Positions 33,255 through 44,850 are shown, counted from the first letter of the stretch. The stretch is 64,000 nt of DNA from Batillaria attramentaria (GCA_018292915.2 JACVVK020000032.1:2303501-2367500); one strand, 5' to 3'. Notes: generated from the letters alone by a model not told the origin. Program-made: numbers and translations.

Positions 33255-34334
33255 ATTTTGTTCTCTCTTTTTTTCTTCTACTCAAAGGGTGTGCGGCCTC
33301 CTATCTTGTCAGCTGTAATAACTCTTTCACAAAGGATCCTCAATAGATCAGAGGGCATGTGATCTCTCACCTTGTTAGCAATAACAACTCTTTAATAAAG
33401 GAACCCCAATATCTCAGACGGCTTGTGGCCTCCTACCTTGTCAGCATCAACCTGTCGTTCTGGTCAGTGGAGATCTCGGTGAAGAGGCAGCAGGAGGCAA
33501 GACCAGCGAAGGTGAACATCGTGTCGTACAGACTGAGTGCCACTATGAGGTGCAGGCCCACCGCCCAGTCGCTCGTGCCGAACTGGAACCAGGGGATCAT
33601 GTAGGACGCCGCCAGGAAGGGGGCAGTGTACAGGATGCTCTCGCGTCTTGTCCGCGTGATCTTGAACTTCGCGTTGTCCTGCAGGTGAAAGGTCGCGTAA
33701 TGAAATGAATTTGGGCCAGGCTAGAGTGTGAGATATGTGGAGGATTAGGGATGAACTGAAGTGTAGGGCGCGTTGTAAGAGTTTGGGGGTCACTTCGGGT
33801 GTCTTTAAAGTTGATTTTGGTCTGTGTGTGCTGCAGCAGGTCGGTAAAGAAAAGAGCAATACGCATGTTTAGTCGTAAGGAGGACTTCGCTGAGCAGCAT
33901 GACGCATTTACATGTAAATTAGGCACGTTAGTGGTACCAATAGTTAATAGCAGCACTACAGAATGCCAAGAGTGCTCCCGGTACAGAATGCCAAGAGTGC
34001 TCTCATTACAGAAGCGGGGCAGTAGTAGAGAAGAAGGGCAATAGTGAAGAAGAAAAGCAATTATACAAAAGAAGAGCAGCAGTGCTCTCGTTACAGAATC
34101 CCACTAGTGTTCTCGGTACAGAAGAGGGGCAATAGCTACCTGCAGAAGGGCGAACAGAGGATCGTTGACGGCGTTCCAGACCATGTAGAGAAGCTGGGAG
34201 AAGTGGAACCAGGACTCCGTGATGTGGTAGCGGTTAAGGAAAACCTTGACGTAGTAGAAGTTGAAGGTGTGGTGGATCATGGTCAAGCCGAGGCTGGTGG
34301 CACAGTAGGCCAGCATTCGATGCTTCAGAGTCAT
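26428..34334 (-). CDS. TMEM180/MFSD13A-like transporter, gene C (intact, eight exons)
   Basis: Eight minus-strand exons, 34140-34334, 33437-33678, 32638-32890, 30441-30614, 29786-29940, 27600-27683, 27100-27217 and 26428-26601, join in frame into 464 residues. It has all the family landmarks: SWFHFSQLLYMVWNAVNDPL, DNAKFKITRTRRESILYTAP, FAGLASCCLFTEIS, TSKVPVGVRSTFYGFTGFLG, FGAPIVGRFGYFR and HPISSTVYGANALVVKP. The last four exons have the same boundaries and phases as the last four of A and B, but the first large exon of A and B corresponds to exons 1-4 here. The linker is shorter than in B (EKRLEDEEPGEKKPFW). It is the most divergent of the three and the furthest upstream, so it may keep the ancestral structure (inference). 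Substrate unknown. Confidence 0.92.
27224..27310. repeat. (CA)n abutting a 3' splice site of gene C
   Basis: About 43 CA units. On the gene strand the (TG)n run is followed only by TCCCACCAG before exon 7 (27100-27217). Confidence 0.95.
27850..28460 (+). repeat. Unnamed interspersed repeat, copy 1 (with internal duplication)
   Basis: Sequence from about 28000 to 28310 (GCAGTGAGGCCTGGGCG, GCCCTTGAATGGTCTGTGCA, GATGCCTGAGGCTAA) recurs at 59210-60045. In addition 27880-27975 and 28370-28450 resemble each other (AAAAAGCGTGATTTTC), so the unit is partly tandem. Non-coding; class unknown. Confidence 0.55.
28566..28744 (-). mobile_element. tRNA-derived SINE, family 2
   Basis: Reverse orientation, with the head at the right (GGGAGCCGGGGTGGCCGAAT). 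The flanks CGTCATTTCGTGG (28553-28565) and CGTCATTTCATGG (28745-28757) are a 13-bp target duplication with one difference. Located in intron 5 of gene C. Confidence 0.85.
29160..29355 (+). repeat. ~100-bp tandem duplication
   Basis: Two units, each with ATGGTCTT.TGTCA.CAAAGG then ATGGGTGTTGTGATG-like sequence and a T-rich end. Located in intron 5 of gene C, just before the hammerhead-like motif. Confidence 0.6.
29432..29466 (+). other. Hammerhead-like core, possible Penelope-type remnant
   Basis: CTGAGGA (29436-29442), a small stem-loop GGC-GAAA-GCC, then GAAAC (29454-29458). CTGANGA followed by a stem and GAAAC is the conserved core of hammerhead ribozymes, which Penelope-like retroelements are known to carry. 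No Penelope coding sequence is visible, and the stems that would form the cleavage site are not established. Confidence 0.35.
29652..29736. repeat. (CA)n
   Basis: About 42 CA units in intron 5 of gene C, about 50 bp from the donor of the exon at 29786-29940. Confidence 0.95.
30902..30977. repeat. (CA)n
   Basis: About 38 CA units in intron 3 of gene C. A (CT)n run follows at 31117-31154. Confidence 0.95.
31866..32175 (-). mobile_element. SINE family 3, truncated, with a 45-bp nested insertion
   Basis: It matches 17988-18190 (AGGCGCTTTACCCA, CACACTGGACAT.AACACAT, AAAGCAGAGGGGGAGGAAGC) but lacks the tRNA head. At 31889-31933 a 45-bp insert ending (ACTA)n is flanked by the duplication ACCCAGTTTCTTGA (31875-31888 and 31934-31947). 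The insert looks like the extreme 3' end of the LINE at 52024. Confidence 0.7.
33176..33250. repeat. (TG)n
   Basis: About 37 TG units in intron 2 of gene C. Confidence 0.95.
33872..34135. repeat. Foldback-MITE arm followed by short tandem repeats
   Basis: 33872-33935 matches one arm of the foldback element at 19160. Then a unit of about 28 bp (ACAGAATGCCAAGAGTGCTC) repeats imperfectly to the donor of gene C exon 1. Confidence 0.5.
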
Positions 34335-35617
34335 TTTTGTATCTTTCGTCCTTGGAATGACGTTTAACGTTCTTTTGGTGAGTGGTGAACGGAGATCGTT
34401 AGCAACTTGTGCGGGTCACGTAACGGATGACTCACTCGGGGTGAAACCGCTTAACAACAAACTCACAGCAAACACAGTTGTTGTAGTTGTAGTAGCAGTA
34501 CTCTGCTTTCATGAATGGTGCAGTTTACAATCGGCGCGGACAGCTTGTCAGACGGGTTCACAATGACATGCATCTCTTTCTTACTCCTTTCAGAACGGAC
34601 AATCCTCCCTGTGTCATCATCATCAGAGAGTCATAAGGCAGCAGGCTTGAGCTTCACAGGGAAGAAACAGCACCGTGCATGTCTTGGTAAAAAAAAATCT
34701 CATCCTGACGCCTCATCTGTAAGAACAAACAACACTTCACTGACACTACTAATTTGTTTGAAGGTCGCTGCAGCGGTGACGGTTAACAGCTTTTAGCGTG
34801 TGTAAACCATTTGGCGCATCGATTTTGCAGTTCGTGGGGACAGACGTTACAGCTTCGGCGTGATTGATTTTACGTTTTGAGATGTCCCTCGTCAGCTTCT
34901 TGAACGACAGGCACAGCAAATTGGACTGTCTTCAGCAGCTAACAGGCACGGAGGCAACGGAGCAGAACTAAACAAACAAACGAACGGCAACGTAAGTTCG
35001 AAACACGACTGGGAGCCAAGAAAAATATGGTGGCCTTTCCCTCGTTGTCCCCGTCTTTGATATCTCACTTATGAGATGTGGTGGGAACAGATTTTAAACT
35101 ACAACAACAACAGCCACAACTTAGTCTCAATGCCGCCAAGCACTCTAACAGTGAATGAGTGACAACACATCCTAACACTGCGATGCATGACACATTACAC
35201 TTCCAACAACTGCCGTTTGCTGTCCTGTGAGTGTGCTTGCACGTCACGCTCCAGCGATGTTATGACACGCATGGCTCAACACACCGCCTGCTGTTAACAT
35301 GCTGGCATGTGTGGCTGTTTCTACACACTGCAGTATATCAGTTGTGGCTGTCAGTGTATGCTTCGGCACATCAAGACACACCACATAGAACGTCAGAACA
35401 CACCACAGGCCATACGACAGACAAAGTGAACAATTAGATTCAAAAGTCCTTACCTCCAACACGACAGCGAACACGGCAGTCGCATGAGATTACTATTTTC
35501 TACTCCAGCTGTATGCTTCTTTAGGAGAGAGTGAGACTGATCCCGGGCCCCAGTGCTTTGATAGAAATATCCGGACCCCCTTTTTCTGTTCCCCAAAAGC
35601 TAACTCCGTATTCTCCC

Positions 35618-35659
<42 letters not shown>

Positions 35660-35900
35660 GCGGTGGCAGGTGGAAATAACTGGCCTGTGCTCATCAAGAC
35701 GATTGCTACAGCTGCTATTCAGTCTTGCTTTATACGAGTGCATACAGATACAGATGTAGATAACGTTATTGTCCATAAAAGGGAATTTGTCTTCGGCTTC
35801 ACCGACAAGTAAACGACTAATTGTCTGAGCACACACACCACAGGTGATTTATGAAGTGATATCTACCCTACGCCACATCAGTGCACACCGAGACTATTTC
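34335..35900. other. 5' flank of gene C
   Basis: Expected promoter region. A SINE family 2 body fragment lies at about 35010-35095 (CCCGTCTTTGATATC, GTGGTGGGAACAG), and (CA)n at 35622-35658. No promoter element can be assigned. Confidence 0.4.
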
Positions 35901-35916
35901 AGTATTTGCTGTATGT

Positions 35917-35920
<4 letters not shown>

Positions 35921-35999
<79 letters not shown>

Positions 36000-36035
36000 C
36001 ACGCGCACGCACGCACGCACGCACGCACACACACA

Positions 36036-36108
<73 letters not shown>

Positions 36109-36118
36109 ACACACACAC
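35921..36118. repeat. Compound (CA)n / (GCAC)n array
   Basis: Nearly 200 bp: pure CA to about 35998, then GCAC units with CA islands to 36075, then CA again. Confidence 0.95.
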
Positions 36119-36447
36119 ACCCAAAACGACTGATTATGTAGCGGAGTCCACCGATATGCGCAATGAACACATGGCAATGTAATTTTAAGGACAGTTCAGT
36201 TGCCGTATTTGCTATCTTGATCTTATCTCTTGTTACCTACACCCAGTGTATTAACTAAACATCTGTGCACACACACCAAAGGTTAGTTATAAAGTGATAA
36301 CCAACCCCACCGCACAACGCAAGCACGACAGCTTATGATGCCCAGTTCGCGTATTTGCTATTACACGTCATCAGCTATTGGCGCAAATTACCAAACTCAA
36401 CTTACCTCTTGCATGAAGAGTACATGTAACCCACATATAACCCAAAG

Positions 36448-37065
36448 CTATTTGCTAAATGTCTGTGCCCACAATCAGTAGTCATCGACATGCACAGCAC
36501 AGCCAGAACTGTCAGTACACTTATTTGCACAATGTCTGTGCACACAATGGCCGGTCATCGACATGCACAGCACAGCCACAACTGTATAATAATGATGTCC
36601 AGAGCCGGCGTTTATTTGCAAAATGTCTGCGCACACAATAGTCATCGATATGCACAGCACAGCCACAACTGTATAATAGTGATGACCAGAGCGCGTATTT
36701 GCAAAATGTCTGTGCACACAATAGTCATCGACATGCACGGCACAGTCACAACTGTCCAGTAATGATGTCCAGAACACTTATTTGCAAAATGTCTGTGCAC
36801 ACAATAGTCAGTCATCGACATGCACAGCACAGCCACAACTGTATAATAATGAAGTCCAACGCGCTTATTTGCAAAATGTCTGTGCACACAATAGTCAGTC
36901 ATCGACATGCACAGCACAGCCACAACTGCGTAATAATGAAGTCCAACACGCTTATTTGCAAAATGTCTGTGCACAGCACAGCCACAACTGTATAATGATG
37001 TCCAGAGCGCGTATTTGCAAAATGTCTGTGCACACACAGCAAAATTTAATTATCAAGAGTGGTAT
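36448..37065. repeat. ~85-bp minisatellite, about eight units
   Basis: Each unit runs from TTATTTGCAAAATGTCTGTG through ACATGCACAGCACAGCCACA to an AATGATGTCCAGAGCGCG-like end. Units begin near 36449, 36521, 36610, 36696, 36778, 36866, 36951 and 37010. Two middle units are nearly identical; the outer ones are diverged or internally deleted. Looser copies seem to occur at 35820-35915 and 36260-36330. Confidence 0.85.
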
Positions 37066-37631
37066 CCACCGATATGCACAGCACAAGCATGGCCGTATAA
37101 TGATGATGCTCAATGCACGCCCTCGTGAACGCACACACACACACGCGTCCGGTGATGTGTGTACACGTGGCCGGTAAGTAGTTTGCTTATATTATTCATT
37201 AACAAGCGTTGTTCGACGGATCAATTAAGGTGGGACGCAACGCTTTGGTCACGTGTGTCTCATACCAAAAGTATACTAGTGGACTAAAGAAATGCAGCAG
37301 TTAGCCAGATTAAAAGTTATCTATTATGTATCTATAGGTGGGGAAAATATTTGTGATTGGGCATACAGTGCATGTCTAAAGCAATATACAAAAAGGGTCT
37401 AAGTGCCATAGATTTAATAGACATTTGGGACGTTTTCCAGATGAGGGGGTTCCCCGGGAAAGGGGGGGGGGGAGGGACTGATCATCCCCAATTTCCCTTA
37501 CCACAGTAATGGGGCTGCAAGATACACAGAAAGTCAGACCAGCACACAGCGGTCTCGAAGCACAAACAACGAACAGAAACAGTGGTGTAAGCGTAATACC
37601 TGAATTCAATGTAATCATGATATTGTATGTT

Positions 37632-38084
37632 AACCGGCCCCCGTAGTGTAGTGGTTAGCACTTCGGACCATGGACCGGGAGACCCGGGTTCGAGTCCCAG
37701 CCGAGGCAAGCGGGATTTTTCCTACCTAGGTCGGCTCCTACCCAGAGGCTGTTGCCACACAGCCGAGATTCATCCACTTCACGGGTGTGACTTTCGGGGT
37801 GCTTCCCTTGGTATGACACGTCTTATGATGTGGATGTTTACACGTCCCCGGGCCTGGTTAATACCGGGATATTTATGTCAGGAAGCGTGGAATGCGGCCC
37901 TGCACCGCAGTCCCAAACCACACGGACCTCCATACCATCATCTTACCATCATCCTCATCTCCATCATCATGCATTATAAAAATTGCCCCAGCTTCCGAGC
38001 CCTCCGTGGATTCCACCCATTACCAGGGAGGAACACCACTGGAGCCGACAAAGAGTTGTGGCAGCCAAAAAAAAAAAAAAGTAT
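37632..38084 (+). mobile_element. tRNA-derived SINE, family 1, full length
   Basis: The head CCCCGTAGTGTAGTGGTTAG contains box A and GGGTTCGAGTCCC is box B. A ~350-bp body follows, including GGATATTTATGTCAGGAAGC, CTCATCTCCATCATCATGC and CCAGGGAGGAACACCACTGG, with a poly(A) tail. A perfect duplication ATATTGTATGTT flanks it (37620-37631 and 38085-38096). This is the reference copy for the fragments at 47129, 48648 and 59431. Confidence 0.9.
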
Positions 38085-38096
38085 ATATTGTATGTT

Positions 38097-38658
38097 TCGA
38101 GTTAAAACAGACATACAAAGAAGTCGTTATAACCTCGCGAACGCGTGTGGCTACCTACACCAGCACACCAGCTGTTACCACATGCCTTATTTTAAGACAG
38201 AGAGACTGACGAACTACAACGGAGATCAACAATGATCAATATAGACTGCACGGGGACCGATTTTACGTCATCATATCCCGTTGTGCAGTGAACCGTGAAA
38301 TTAGTGCATACGTCATCAAAAAAAGCACATTTATGTGGGTGAAGATTTAGTTACATGTACTGAAAACATTATATTTCGTCATAGGCCATAAATTGAAGGA
38401 GGCCCGATTTAGCGGCGATCGAAGTTTATTTATGGCTGCCCGGGTAGTCTGCATATCGCCGTACTAACTGCCGAGAATTAACTAACGTTTATTCAAAGGT
38501 TGCACTAATAAAAGACCCCCCCCAAAAAAAAAAATTAAAAAAAATCTTTAAAATCGCAATTGAAAAGTAACAACAACAATTAAACACGTTGCCCCTCCTC
38601 CCCTCCCCCCCCCCCCAACAAACACACACACACACACACATACACACACACACACACA

Positions 38659-38717
<59 letters not shown>

Positions 38718-39425
38718 ACATTTTTCGTATCTGGCAAACAAAGTAAAGCCGGTCATACACGCTGCACTAATAAAAGAAAAAAAAAAATGCATGAAAAATT
38801 CTCAACTGAAAAAAACAATTATCAACGTTGTCCGGCCCCCCCCCTCCTCCCTCCCCCTCCCCCTCCACACACACACCGTGACTGACAACATAAACAAAGT
38901 AAAGTCATATGCGCGATAAACAGCCCTAGCCAGTTAAGAAACGTGCGATACTGATATGCGCCGTGGTTTTGTGTTTTATGTACAACTATTTCAAACGCGG
39001 GCGTGCAGCGCGGCAGTCAGCCTGGCACTGGCAAACCGTGAGTTCAAGTTTCAAGTTCATGCTATGAGCTTTGTTTTATATTAATTTGTAGTGTTACAAC
39101 CAGTTGAAGACACCACGTCAGCGGAGCAAAGACAAGAGTACACCAGGCAGTTTTTGTTCAGAACAGATTTATTTTGTCGTGTAGCGGCTGCCGGTCTGTC
39201 ATTTCAGCTGACAGTACCGCATGTGTCACCGAGGATGCAAATGGCAGCTACGAAGTTACCTCCCCTACATGCTTACCTGCGCTGTCAGGTGTGTCACCGA
39301 CAGGTGACGCGGTAAGCGACACAAATTCCCTCGCTTCCGGTGTGTTTGAGTGTTCGATGTGAAGAAGTTCGAAACAGAACATAAAGTCGAGAAACAAAGA
39401 CATACTGCACACAGTGACACACAGG
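38097..39425. other. Upstream region of the Ly6-like gene
   Basis: (CA)n with TACA interruptions at 38624-38715 and C-rich tracts near 38838-38868. No exon recognised; the promoter and 5' UTR of the Ly6-like gene are probably in the last few hundred bases. Confidence 0.4.
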
Positions 39426-41465
39426 ATGGGGGCAGACATGCTTTCTGCGCCTGCCGCTAGGGTCTACCTCTTCCTCACCGTTCTCTTGTGTGGCATTTTC
39501 ACAGGTGAGTCGAGTCGACAATGGCGGAAGTGTCATCTGCAGTCAATGCTTCTTGACATGTCTCGGATCGGTTGAAGTATGCTGAAGCTTTGCCCCTCAA
39601 AACTTTACCCATCTTGACACACTAAGGACGCACGTTTTCACGAATATTGTGACACTTAAAGCAGGACTGTTCATGTCGTTTGTATTTTCAGTCTGTGCCA
39701 TTTCCAACTACCTAACGATGTAGGTCATGCAGCTTGTTGTGATGGCCATTTCCGCATTTGGAGTTAGGAATGGCAAAACGAAAGGAATTCAACTGATTAC
39801 TTATCTTCACCAAATGGGAATGGCGTATCTCTGATCAGTGTAGCACTTCTCTTAGTTGTTCTTTCCAATCAACAATACAGGTTTCGACCTAATTTCTGGT
39901 CATTCAACTGAGTTTGTGAACTACTTTCTGTCAGTTCATAGTCGTACCCATCGAGATTACAGTGTAATGTATTATAGTGAAGGTGTGAATTTTTGTTTAC
40001 CCTAAAAATGACTGTGGAAACTTTCACCCTCCAAGCCCCCCCGCCTCCTCAAGTTTGTAACAGTCCCCCATACCACATCCGACACACAACGATGCCAACA
40101 TCCTTCAAATCTCTGTGTAAAAATCAATTTTTCAGCTTGGCATTTAGCAATGCCTGAGAGCACGTACTCTGTCAGTGTATAGTCTTTTATGGTGTTCATA
40201 TGTTTTCGTGTGTATATTGTGTATATGTACATTTTTTTCCCTGGAAAGCCCTGTGAACCTAGTTCGCTGGCGAGACTGCGTTTTATCAAAAACATTATTA
40301 TTATTACATTTTGTGATTCGCATTTATAACCTGAGTCATACCTGACATTTATTTCACTGTTTGTACTGGGTATTTATTATCTTTATCAGTTTCTGTGGAT
40401 TTTCTATTGCAGCGTATGCGATGAACTGTTACCAGTGTGACTCAACACTTGACAGCACGTGCCAGGAAAAATGGGACGAAAGTCTGAGCACCACCAGTCT
40501 GAAATACAAGGAATGTAATCTGTGGGATGCCAAATACTGCATAAAAGTCACTGGACTCTGGGGAGGTATGTGTTTTTGCATGTCCGTTCTCAACCAGACA
40601 TGTAATTAAATTAATAATAACGAATAGAATGTTCAGTCGTGGCTTTCCTTGTTAGTTTTAAGTTGTGATTTTTATGGAAAATTCTGGATGTGAATTTACT
40701 TGCCCAGAAATCAATTATCATCATTATCAGAAACTTTTTATTGTGATTTCTAACTGGAATATTGTAATACTATGTGTGTTTTCCTTTGTATTCTTTTATG
40801 GGGGAGCCGGGATAACCGAATGGTAGAGCGTTGGACTCTCAATGCTCGGGTCGTGAGTTCAAATCCCGGCTGGGGCCAAATATTTGTGCTGGCCTTTTTC
40901 TCGTTGCCCCGTCTTTGATATCACCCTTATGTGGTGGAAAAGGACGTTAAACCCCCAAACGCCCACCCACACACCCTTGTATTCTTCCTTGTATTCTTTT
41001 ATATCTCTTGTTTATGTGGACTGTATCCTAATTTCTTGTATTGAGATAATAAGATCTGTTGAATGAGATCTGATCATTTGCACATGGTTTGTAATTGTAG
41101 GTTTCTTTTACCATTCTGAGTCATTTTGTTCTGTTGCTACATTCAGGCAAAACAGTGCAGGGGACACAAACCATGTAAGCTGATTAACCTTAGTACAAGG
41201 ATACATTTTGTTTTCATCTTTGCATTATGCATTGTAATATTTTGATTGTGTTTCAGGTGTGGTGGGCACACACCGGTTCTGTAGTTCACGTGACATGGGG
41301 GATCAGTGCCAGGACATCTGGTTTGCCGACCATGACCGTATGTACCGCGCCTGTGTCTACACCTGCTCTGGTGATGGTTGCAACTCAGCAACAAGGTTAT
41401 CGACCTCACCAGTTGCTCTCTTGACAGGACTGTGGCTGCTGGTTTATTTGTATAGGAGGTTGTGA
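39426..41465 (+). CDS. Ly6/uPAR-family, probably GPI-anchored protein
   Basis: Three exons, 39426-39504, 40413-40565 and 41257-41465, join at phase-1 GT-AG junctions into 146 residues. Residues 1-~29 are a signal peptide (hydrophobic core VYLFLTVLLCGIFTA). The mature part begins near MNCYQC and has ten cysteines ending CSGDGCN, the three-finger Ly6/uPAR pattern with the terminal Cys-Asn, of the kind seen in invertebrate Quiver/Sleepless-like proteins. The C-terminal ~20 residues (VALLTGLWLLVYLY) fit a GPI-attachment signal. It would act at the outer cell surface, where such proteins modulate channels, receptors or adhesion; the partner is unknown. An in-frame ATG at codon 5 is an alternative start. 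Not a toxin: the GPI-type tail argues for a membrane protein. Confidence 0.87.
40800..40988 (+). mobile_element. tRNA-derived SINE, family 2, in Ly6 gene intron 2
   Basis: GGGGGAGCCGGGATAACCGA head, box B GAGTTCAAATCCC, body ending GGAAAAGGACGTTAAACCCC. Flanked by TTGTATTCTTTTAT at 40786-40799 and 40989-41002. Confidence 0.87.
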
Positions 41466-42980
41466 TCTTGAATTCAGTGGTGTTTTTTTTTCTCCCCTCT
41501 TATTGTTTTCCTTCAAAAACTTTACAGTATAAAGACCAAGGCATGTGTTGAATTGGGTGGTGTGCAGACGGTGTGCATTGTTAAATGAACCGTTTTTTTC
41601 TGCTTGAGAAATTTGTAAAAATCAGTCATATGTGTGTGAGTTAAAAAAGAAAAAAGAAAAAAAGAGACAGTGACATAATTCTCTTTCACTGCAGGTCAGT
41701 TGAACCTATGTATGGATAAACACATGACTGACTTGTTTAGGCTGATGTTATGAAAATCAGAACCTTCCATCTGATATGTACACATCTTTTGTAATGCAGT
41801 ACACATTTTACCCAACCCCTTGCTTTTTCTATTGCAAAATGCAAAACACCAGTGCAACCCCTGTGAACAGAGTCAAAATAGACTGTAGCCTGACAAGAAG
41901 GCACCACCCACTTCACAAGAAAGGAAAGGCTTATCTCAGCAGGATATCAGAAATGCAATAATCTTTCCCCTTTTGTTCTCTCCACTTACGCATTTGTGAT
42001 CCCACCATTTGTCTAAAGGGCTGTACAGGTACTTGTTTTTCAAATCATAGTCCATAAACAGAGACTGAAAGAATCAAGAAAATGGTCAATAGCTGTTGCT
42101 CTCAAGGTTGAAAAAACTTTTTTTTTTCCCCGCTGCCATAACTCTCCCGCCGGCTCCAATGGCGTTCCTCCCAGAAGGTTGGAAAAACTTACATTCAAAC
42201 TGCATGGCAGATCTGTCTGGTTACAAAACAGTTGCTTAGTTTGGTGAAGTTGTGAACCACTCATTACTGACTGCTCTATGCAGTCTAAGGGAAACATACA
42301 TCCGTTCTAACTACTGCCCGTTTTTTTGTTTGTTTGTTTTGGTTTTTTTACCCGGGAATACTGCTGCAGAATTACCGTGAAATGATCCATTGCAAGCAAT
42401 TTTTTTTTCTTTTTTTAACATATGTACATATTGTATTATAGATGTACTGTACATAAAACGATGTATATAATTATGTAGTTCTTCATTTTAGTCTTTCTAT
42501 GCCTGTACATATAGTCAACAGCCTTTTCCAGATGTACCTCTTGTACAGATTGTTCATGGTTCCATCCTCTCTTGCCTAAAATTATCCCCATCTGTTGCTT
42601 TAAACGTTTTGTCTCTACACTGAATAACCATTCCAAGTTGCATTGGCTTTTCTAATAAAACTTAGTATTCTACTGCAAGTCAGGGATACATGAAATACAC
42701 CTAGATAGGCCATCGTCATTGTCACACTGCACACTGGACTCAGCATGTACATTGCTGCATTTCATTTGTATTGATAATTATGATTTCATTAAATTTTACT
42801 GTAGCCAAGATGAGGTTCAACAGATGATCATCTCCAGTCCGTGCTTATTCATCGTAGATCAGGTCGCCATGCATACGATACCTTTATTCCTGTTAATTTC
42901 TCTGAAAAACGGACATATCATACTATGTACATTCCAGACAAGAGCTATAAATTTTGTAATAAAATCTTTTTGTACTTGAA
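41466..42980 (+). other. 3' UTR of the Ly6-like gene (predicted)
   Basis: No other exon is seen. AATAAA occurs at 42654-42659 and 42958-42963; the second is followed by a T/G-rich stretch and is the better terminal poly(A) signal. A short SINE family 1 3' fragment in reverse lies at 42119-42185. The UTR length is inference. Confidence 0.5.
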
Positions 42981-43073
42981 CTTGAGCCTTTAGTAATGTT
43001 TTACTGTCATTGCTTGAAAGGGTATGTGTGACTGCTATGATGTCCTTCGTGTAAAAAACAGCAACACTCAGGT

Positions 43074-43078
<5 letters not shown>

Positions 43079-43115
<37 letters not shown>

Positions 43116-43127
43116 GGGGGGGGGGGG
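43079..43127. repeat. Poly-T / poly-G tract
   Basis: About 36 Ts then about 13 Gs, flanked by GTGTTT. Similar poly-G tracts are at 43216-43231 and 43699-43716. Confidence 0.9.
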
Positions 43128-43519
43128 TGTTTCTGGGACAGGATAAAACAAGATTGAAGAATTGGGAAAAACAGATGTCATACAATGTTCTTCAGTTGGA
43201 TTGTGCTGCAAAGTGGGGAGGGGGGGGGGGGTGTCTTCTCTGGTCTTATGTTTCATTTGGAAGTAGAAAAGTGAAACGTTTTATCTGTTCCTTCGTTATT
43301 TGCCAAAGGATGATTTTGATTTGTCCTCACTCCTGCGTTCCAATTTATTCTTTAATGAAAAAGTTGAGTTTGAAATACACATTTTAATATTATACTTAGG
43401 CCAAAAAAATATATACACCACTATTGTTGTTTCTGGTAACCCGACCGACCCTATTTTTCCGCCCTGACCCTAAAAATGTTTTTTTCCTGCTGGGTTAAAA
43501 AAAAAAAAAAAAAAAAAAA

Positions 43520-43562
43520 CAAGCACGACCAGTTTCGGTTTTCATGTGCCTGTCGTCAGGGA
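43520..43562 (-). other. Second hammerhead-like core
   Basis: On the minus strand CTGACGA (43553-43559) is followed by a short pairing segment and GAAAC (43532-43536), then TGGTCGTGCTTG. Same interpretation and doubts as at 29432; no Penelope coding sequence is seen. Confidence 0.3.
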
Positions 43563-43775
43563 AGTCGTGCGCCATCGCGGACCCAAGATTAGAACGAAAT
43601 ATGGTAAGATAGTGTGTTATAATATTAAATGCAGTTTCACAGAGCATCATTTCTTATTAATACCCTGTTTCTTTGTTCTTGGATATGTGTGTGTGTGTGG
43701 GGGGGGGGGGGGGGGTAAAAAAAAACAAAACCTACCTACCTACCCCTTTTTTTTTAGCCATGTTACCAGAAACAA

Positions 43776-43806
<31 letters not shown>

Positions 43807-43904
43807 TTGGCCTTATCAAATCATTTCATATGCTGCAATTCTAGGATAGGTAACATGGTGCAATATTGACACTGAAAGAGAAGCACACACACATTCACAT
43901 ATGA

Positions 43905-44341
43905 ACAATTTTATTTATTACCATATACTGTACATACATTACAGCACAAGGTTCCCCAATCACTTTCTTACAGAATTTCAATGTACAGTTTTCTAATGCA
44001 AATACCGTGCCTCAAGTCACACAAATTCATGTTTTTTAATGAATCATTTCAAGAAAATTGGCGGAAACCTGTTGAACCTGTTCAGAATCAGAATCAGGTA
44101 CAAACACACACATTTTGAGTGAGATTCTGGTTAGGTGAAGACCAAATTTAATACGGTACATCACTGTTGTAGAAACAGTGGAATCATTTCTTTGGATGTG
44201 ACTGGTTGGTCATACAAAGCTTAGAATGACTCTTGCACAATAACACAAGACACAATATCAATATCAGTTAAGTACAATATCAGTTTGATTCTGAATATTA
44301 TTGTGCAGTTGCATGTGCGAACATTCATGTTTAACAACTGA
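43905..44341 (-). other. Possible 3' UTR of the P450 gene
   Basis: Read on the minus strand the region is AT-rich and ends in overlapping AATAAATAAA signals near 43912-43922. It follows the candidate last P450 exon. Assignment is inference. Confidence 0.3.
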
Positions 44342-44386
44342 TTATTTTTTCGTTTTTCGACACAGCGTAGACAGTGTAAGCACTGA
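44342..44386 (-). CDS. Candidate last exon of the P450 gene
   Basis: A minus-strand acceptor (ACACTTCACAG) opens a 14-codon frame (SVLTLSTLCRKTKK then stop) in the phase needed after the exon ending at 45928. The resulting C-terminus would be about 15 residues shorter than in typical CYP3-clan enzymes, and the sequence match is weak. Confidence 0.25.
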   Translation of the reverse strand, partial: SVLTLSTLCRKTKK

Positions 44387-44754
44387 CTGTGAAGTGTAAC
44401 ACAGAACTGGGAGTGTCTTCACTGCATCAACGCTTGTTTTGCTTGAGAAATAAAACAACAACAGAAAAAACACCCCCCCCAAAAAAAACAAAAAACAAAA
44501 AAAAACAACAAAACAAAACAAACAAAAAACCCTAAACAACAACAATAAAACCCAAGCAAACAAAACAGAACAAACCCCTGGAACAAACAACATAAAAAAG
44601 ACACCAATCATTCATTTTTTGGAAGTCATACGCTTCTGTTGGCTCAGTCTTTTATTCCTTTTGATAAGCTAAATACTAGACTTGAAGTCTTTAGCAACGG
44701 CAGGTATGAAAATTGACGTTAAGTGCCGCTAGCGCCGCTGTAAAATAAAATTAA

Positions 44755-44850
44755 TTGATTCAGAGCCAACATCACAGACGCTGTCACTGTCCAGGCGTCT
44801 AAGTGGTGCGATGAAAGATAGCATGAAAACAGCTCTGAACGCTCTGTGAC
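44755..44850 (-). repeat. Dispersed repeat, partner of 5030-5125
   Basis: The minus strand carries GCACCACTTAGACGCCTG then ACAGTGACAGCGTCT, matching the copy at 5030. Confidence 0.4.

Noticed and set aside
36448..37065. Regular repeats that might suggest a CRISPR-like array
   Set aside because: Units are contiguous with no unique spacers, and the DNA is eukaryotic; it is a minisatellite.
39426..41465. Reading the Ly6-like gene as a secreted three-finger toxin
   Set aside because: It has a C-terminal hydrophobic GPI-type signal and ten cysteines like cell-surface Ly6/Quiver proteins, so a membrane role is more likely.
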